The notes under the pieces: generated by a model
Databases searched by the model: none
Seen by the model: the letters and a program-made list of their open reading frames with translations, nothing else
What the model was told of the DNA's origin: nothing
Shown: piece by piece, positions 46,657 through 49,259 of the stretch
Position numbering within the stretch: the stretch's first letter is position 1
Layout: every line of letters starts with the position of its first letter
Program-made: the position numbers and the translations under genes
Assembly (NCBI GenBank): GCA_016867815.1
Contig: VGIR01000011.1
Coordinates: 1-49,259 of the forward strand
Origin: a candidate division WOR-3 bacterium
GTDB taxonomy: Bacteria > Hydrothermota > Tepidihabitantia > Tepidihabitantales > Tepidihabitantaceae
DNA length: 49,259 bases
Reading direction: 5' to 3'

Positions 46657-49056
46657 CTACCTCTGAATGACGACCTTGGTGACGCTTGGCGCACCACGCT
46701 CTGCGCCTGACGCCTGACGCAGGAAGTAGACGCCGGGTGGCAACGCCCGCACATCATTTCCCCCAGAACGTAGGTCCTGCACCCTACGGCCAGTGGCGTC
46801 CAGAAGCACGGCTGGCGACAATGGAATTGGATCTTGTTCTGTCGGTACGTGGAGGACACGTCGCACGACGGTCGCCAAGCGTCGCCGCCGAACTTCGTAG
46901 CGTGCAGCCTCCTCGACTCCGCCGCCGCTGTCTCGGATGATGGACACGTTGCCGCTACGGTGGTTCAACGCATAGACCTTGTTGCTGACACTGTTCCAAA
47001 TGAGGTAGGCTGGGGCGCGCCCGACTCGGATTTGGGCGATGTATCCGCCGGATGCACAATCCCAGACGTCGACTGAGTCAGATGCGACTGCCGCGTAGAC
47101 CTTGTCATTCGTCGCATTGTAGCAGACGTCGCGCACGGGAGAGCTTCTGACCAACTCCATTATCGAATCGGTCTTTGCATCCATCACCCACATCGCTCCA
47201 GGATTTGCGCTCAGTGCCAAGTAGAGCCTGTCATGTCTCTGGCTGAAGCAGGCGCCACTCCAGCACGACACGAAGCCGGGCAGGTCAATCGTGCGGACTA
47301 TTGTATCGGCGGCGCCGTCCACGACTGCGATCTCGCCGTATTGCCCGATGTCGCAATAGACCTTGTTGTAAAGCGGACTGCTGAGGATGTCCCAGCAGCC
47401 GCCTCGGGTTCCCGGTACAGTGTCCACAATCGTGTCAGGCCCACAGGCGATTGCCCGGATGGAGTAGTGGGGCGAGTGATCCTCGAAGCCGCAGTACAGC
47501 TTGTCTGCCATACCGTGGTATCCTTGCGACTGGAGCGGTCCGGGCAAGACCACTTTTGACCGCACGCTGTCTGTCGCGCAGTCGATAACATGCACACTCG
47601 GGTCCGGTCCCGCCGCATTGGAGCAGTAGATCCTATTCTGCACCGGGCTGTACGATATGAACGTCGGCAGCGTGCCGGCCGGGATCCGAGCTACAACCGA
47701 GTCGGTGGCACAGTCTATCACCGTCACCCGGCCCTCCAGCTGACTCGGGCAGTAAACCTTGTCCGCGCCCGAGGCATAGCAGAGGGCGTAGGCGCCGTAG
47801 CCGGCTCGAATGTTGGCAAGCACCTGGTTGGTCACGCCATCTATCACGGAAACCAGTCCGCTCGGGCCGTGTGTGACGTAGACCTTGTTGCGCGTCGGGT
47901 TGAAGCAGGACAGGGCGGGCCGGCTACCAACGGCAACCCTGGTGGTTACGGAGTCGCCCACAATCACTGCCAGATCGTCGCTTCCGTGGTTCACGCTGTA
48001 GACCTTGCCCTGCTGTGAATTGGGATAGAGAGCTACAGGAGCGATGCCAGCCGTGAGGACGGCCACGATCCTGTTGTCCTCGCAATCGATGACCACGATG
48101 TCCCCGTCATTCTCGCCGGCGCAGTAAAGTCTGTCGTCTGGAGAGTCACACCACAGTGACTTCGCCCCGAAAAGCGAAACTTGCAGTCGATCGACCAGTG
48201 CCAGGGTGGTCGCGTCCAGCACGTACACGCTGTCGTACGACCGGGCGCAGTACAGCCGGTTGCGCTGGGAGTTGTAGCTCAATGCGACGATCCCGCTAAC
48301 CGGAGTCGTGGCCATGATGGTGTCCGAACTGGCATCCACGCTCAGGACCTCATTGCCGCTGCCTATGAAAACCCTGCCCCCGGATGTATCATAGCACATC
48401 GCCATCGGGTAGCTCGTTAGCGGGAACCTCGCACAAACTGTGTCGGCCTTGCAGTCCACGGCGGCCACCTCGCTCATGTACTTGCCGCCGCAGTACACGC
48501 GGTCGTACTCAGCCGCGCATACCAACATCGAGGCACGGTACACTGTCTGGATGATCCCCGTCACGCTGTCTGATGAACAGTCAACGACTGCTACTGCGGA
48601 GTCAACATTCAGCTCCAGGTAGACCTTGTTCCGCGCTCCATTCCAGCAGAGCCCGAAGTTGGGGTCGCACGGCAACTGCACTTCCGCCACGACCGAATCG
48701 GACGCTGCGTCAATGACGCTGACTATGCTATCCCAGTAGTTGATCGCGTAGACCTTGTTGTCGATGGAGTCATAGCAGAGAGCGGATATGGCCGATGGTA
48801 CAGCTATGCGCTTCACCCGTTGGTCCGTCGTGCCATCGATCACCACTACCCAGCAGTCCTGGCCGACTCGCCTAGAACCATACTCGTCGATTCCCCCGCT
48901 CACGTAGACCTTGCTGCTCAAAGGGCTGTAGGTTATGCATGACGGATAGGGCAACACTGACAGCGAATCCGGGAGATAGACCGTCTCCTCCAGCCACTGG
49001 GCATGGACGGCTGTCACAAGGCAGCCCAACGCAAGCAGCACGAAAGCACACTTCAT
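46657..49056 (-). CDS. Exported YVTN-type beta-propeller protein with C-terminal sorting-like domain
   Basis: 799 residues from ATG 49056 (GGGAGG upstream) with the signal peptide MKCAFVLLALGCLVTAVHA. It consists of about fifteen repeats of roughly 40-45 residues following the pattern VxxIDxATDSVVAxIxxxxxPxxxxYSPxxNKVYCxx. Examples are RVTVIDCATDSVVARIPAG and VWDCASGGYIAQIRVGRAPA. This is the YVTN/Lactonase-like propeller fold. The last 60 residues (VLLDATGRRVQDLRSGG, LPPGVYFLRQ, ending KVVIQR) are a short version of the FlgD-like sorting tail seen on other exported proteins here. The Cys-rich repeats (YCA, IDC) are notable for an exported protein. A ligand cannot be predicted. Confidence 0.9.
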   Translation of the reverse strand: MKCAFVLLALGCLVTAVHAQWLEETVYLPDSLSVLPYPSCITYSPLSSKVYVSGGIDEYGSRRVGQDCWVVVIDGTTDQRVKRIAVPSAISALCYDSIDNKVYAINYWDSIVSVIDAASDSVVAEVQLPCDPNFGLCWNGARNKVYLELNVDSAVAVVDCSSDSVTGIIQTVYRASMLVCAAEYDRVYCGGKYMSEVAAVDCKADTVCARFPLTSYPMAMCYDTSGGRVFIGSGNEVLSVDASSDTIMATTPVSGIVALSYNSQRNRLYCARSYDSVYVLDATTLALVDRLQVSLFGAKSLWCDSPDDRLYCAGENDGDIVVIDCEDNRIVAVLTAGIAPVALYPNSQQGKVYSVNHGSDDLAVIVGDSVTTRVAVGSRPALSCFNPTRNKVYVTHGPSGLVSVIDGVTNQVLANIRAGYGAYALCYASGADKVYCPSQLEGRVTVIDCATDSVVARIPAGTLPTFISYSPVQNRIYCSNAAGPDPSVHVIDCATDSVRSKVVLPGPLQSQGYHGMADKLYCGFEDHSPHYSIRAIACGPDTIVDTVPGTRGGCWDILSSPLYNKVYCDIGQYGEIAVVDGAADTIVRTIDLPGFVSCWSGACFSQRHDRLYLALSANPGAMWVMDAKTDSIMELVRSSPVRDVCYNATNDKVYAAVASDSVDVWDCASGGYIAQIRVGRAPAYLIWNSVSNKVYALNHRSGNVSIIRDSGGGVEEAARYEVRRRRLATVVRRVLHVPTEQDPIPLSPAVLLDATGRRVQDLRSGGNDVRALPPGVYFLRQASGAERGAPSVTKVVIQR

Positions 49057-49075
49057 AGTACCTCCCGAGTGGTCA

Positions 49076-49103
49076 ATTATCGGCCGCTACCGTGGCTTGT
49101 CAA
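49076..49103 (-). promoter_or_regulatory. Promoter of the beta-propeller gene
   Basis: The -35 is TTGACA (49103-49098), the spacer is 16 nt, and the -10 is GATAAT (49081-49076). The short leader carries GGGAGG before ATG 49056. Confidence 0.65.
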
Positions 49104-49133
49104 TGCCAAGTCGAGTTCCGGCGTCCGCCGAAC

Positions 49134-49166
49134 GCGGGCGGGGTCCGGCAGCCAGACCCCGCCCGC
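49134..49166 (-). terminator. GC hairpin terminator
   Basis: A 12-bp perfect stem (GCGGGCGGGGTC / GACCCCGCCCGC) has a 9-nt loop. It is placed 32 nt after the stop of the partial minus-strand gene at the right edge. Confidence 0.7.
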
Positions 49167-49197
49167 AGTTCGCTTCCGGCTCCGGCCGTCAGCCGTC

Positions 49198-49259
49198 CTA
49201 AGGGGCAACCGGCGCGACGACGTTGAAGACGTCGGTCCGGATGGCCTGCAACACGGCCT
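49198..49259 (-). CDS. C-terminal end of a gene running off the right edge
   Basis: On the minus strand a frame enters from the right edge and ends at TAG 49200-49198. Its last residues read AVLQAIRTDVFNVVAPVAP. It is followed by a strong terminator hairpin, which supports a real gene end. The visible part is too short to identify. Confidence 0.5.
   Translation of the reverse strand, partial: AVLQAIRTDVFNVVAPVAP

Overview
The window is a GC-rich (roughly 60-65 % by eye) bacterial chromosome segment of about 49 kb with dense housekeeping operons on both strands, many GTG and TTG starts, and large exported proteins that end in a FlgD-type Ig-like domain of the 'PNPF...VYDxxGRxVRTL...WDG...xPxGxYFYR' type. 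This combination suggests an uncultivated lineage related to candidate division WOR-3/Stahlbacteria or another FCB-like group. That placement is an inference from protein style; no marker-gene tree could be made here. A Gram-negative envelope is supported by Lnt, lipoproteins, a TonB-C domain and outer-membrane-barrel-like proteins.

Layout. 1-1.4 kb: the tail of a transposase-like gene abutting a decapitated exported protein, then gene-free repeat-rich DNA. 1.4-6.1 kb: a YgjP-like metallopeptidase, a small exported protein, and a purN-oxidoreductase-lnt cluster. 6.3-14.1 kb: an exported esterase, ispE, tRNA-Gln, then prs-rplY-pth-ychF-rpsF-ssb. 14.2-26.3 kb: mostly minus-strand exported proteins (a PASTA+TonB_C protein, a sialidase-like FlgD-Ig protein, a stand-alone SecD-P1-like lipoprotein, two barrel-like proteins, a subtilase), plus PhzF, a methyltransferase and a 1.3-kb decayed region. 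26.5-30.8 kb: rpsP-khpA-trmD-rplS-rnhB-yraN-comM. 31-33.8 kb: a nucleotide-sugar dehydrogenase and an exported hydrolase-like protein. 33.8-38.1 kb (minus): glnA-phosphate acyltransferase-ridA-TPR protein-hydrogenase-type maturation protease. 38.4-45.2 kb (minus): purE-nitroreductase-purC-queA-murF-(carboxyltransferase+biotin carrier fusion). 45.2-46.6 kb: a LarA-like gene divergent from purE. 46.7-49.1 kb: an exported beta-propeller protein.

Two genome-wide habits stand out. (1) Promoters are readable (-35 TTGAC[A/C/T] or a close variant, 16-17 nt spacer, -10 TANNNT or a near match), and for at least eight genes the -10 box ends only 5-9 nt before the start codon, which predicts leaderless mRNAs. 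(2) Intergenic DNA is filled with short palindromic or low-complexity repeat families, and the same kind of sequence sits in frame inside conserved enzymes (lnt, queA, the LarA-like gene twice, the maturation protease). This resembles the Rickettsia palindromic elements that insert into coding genes. It is the strongest candidate here for an undescribed phenomenon.
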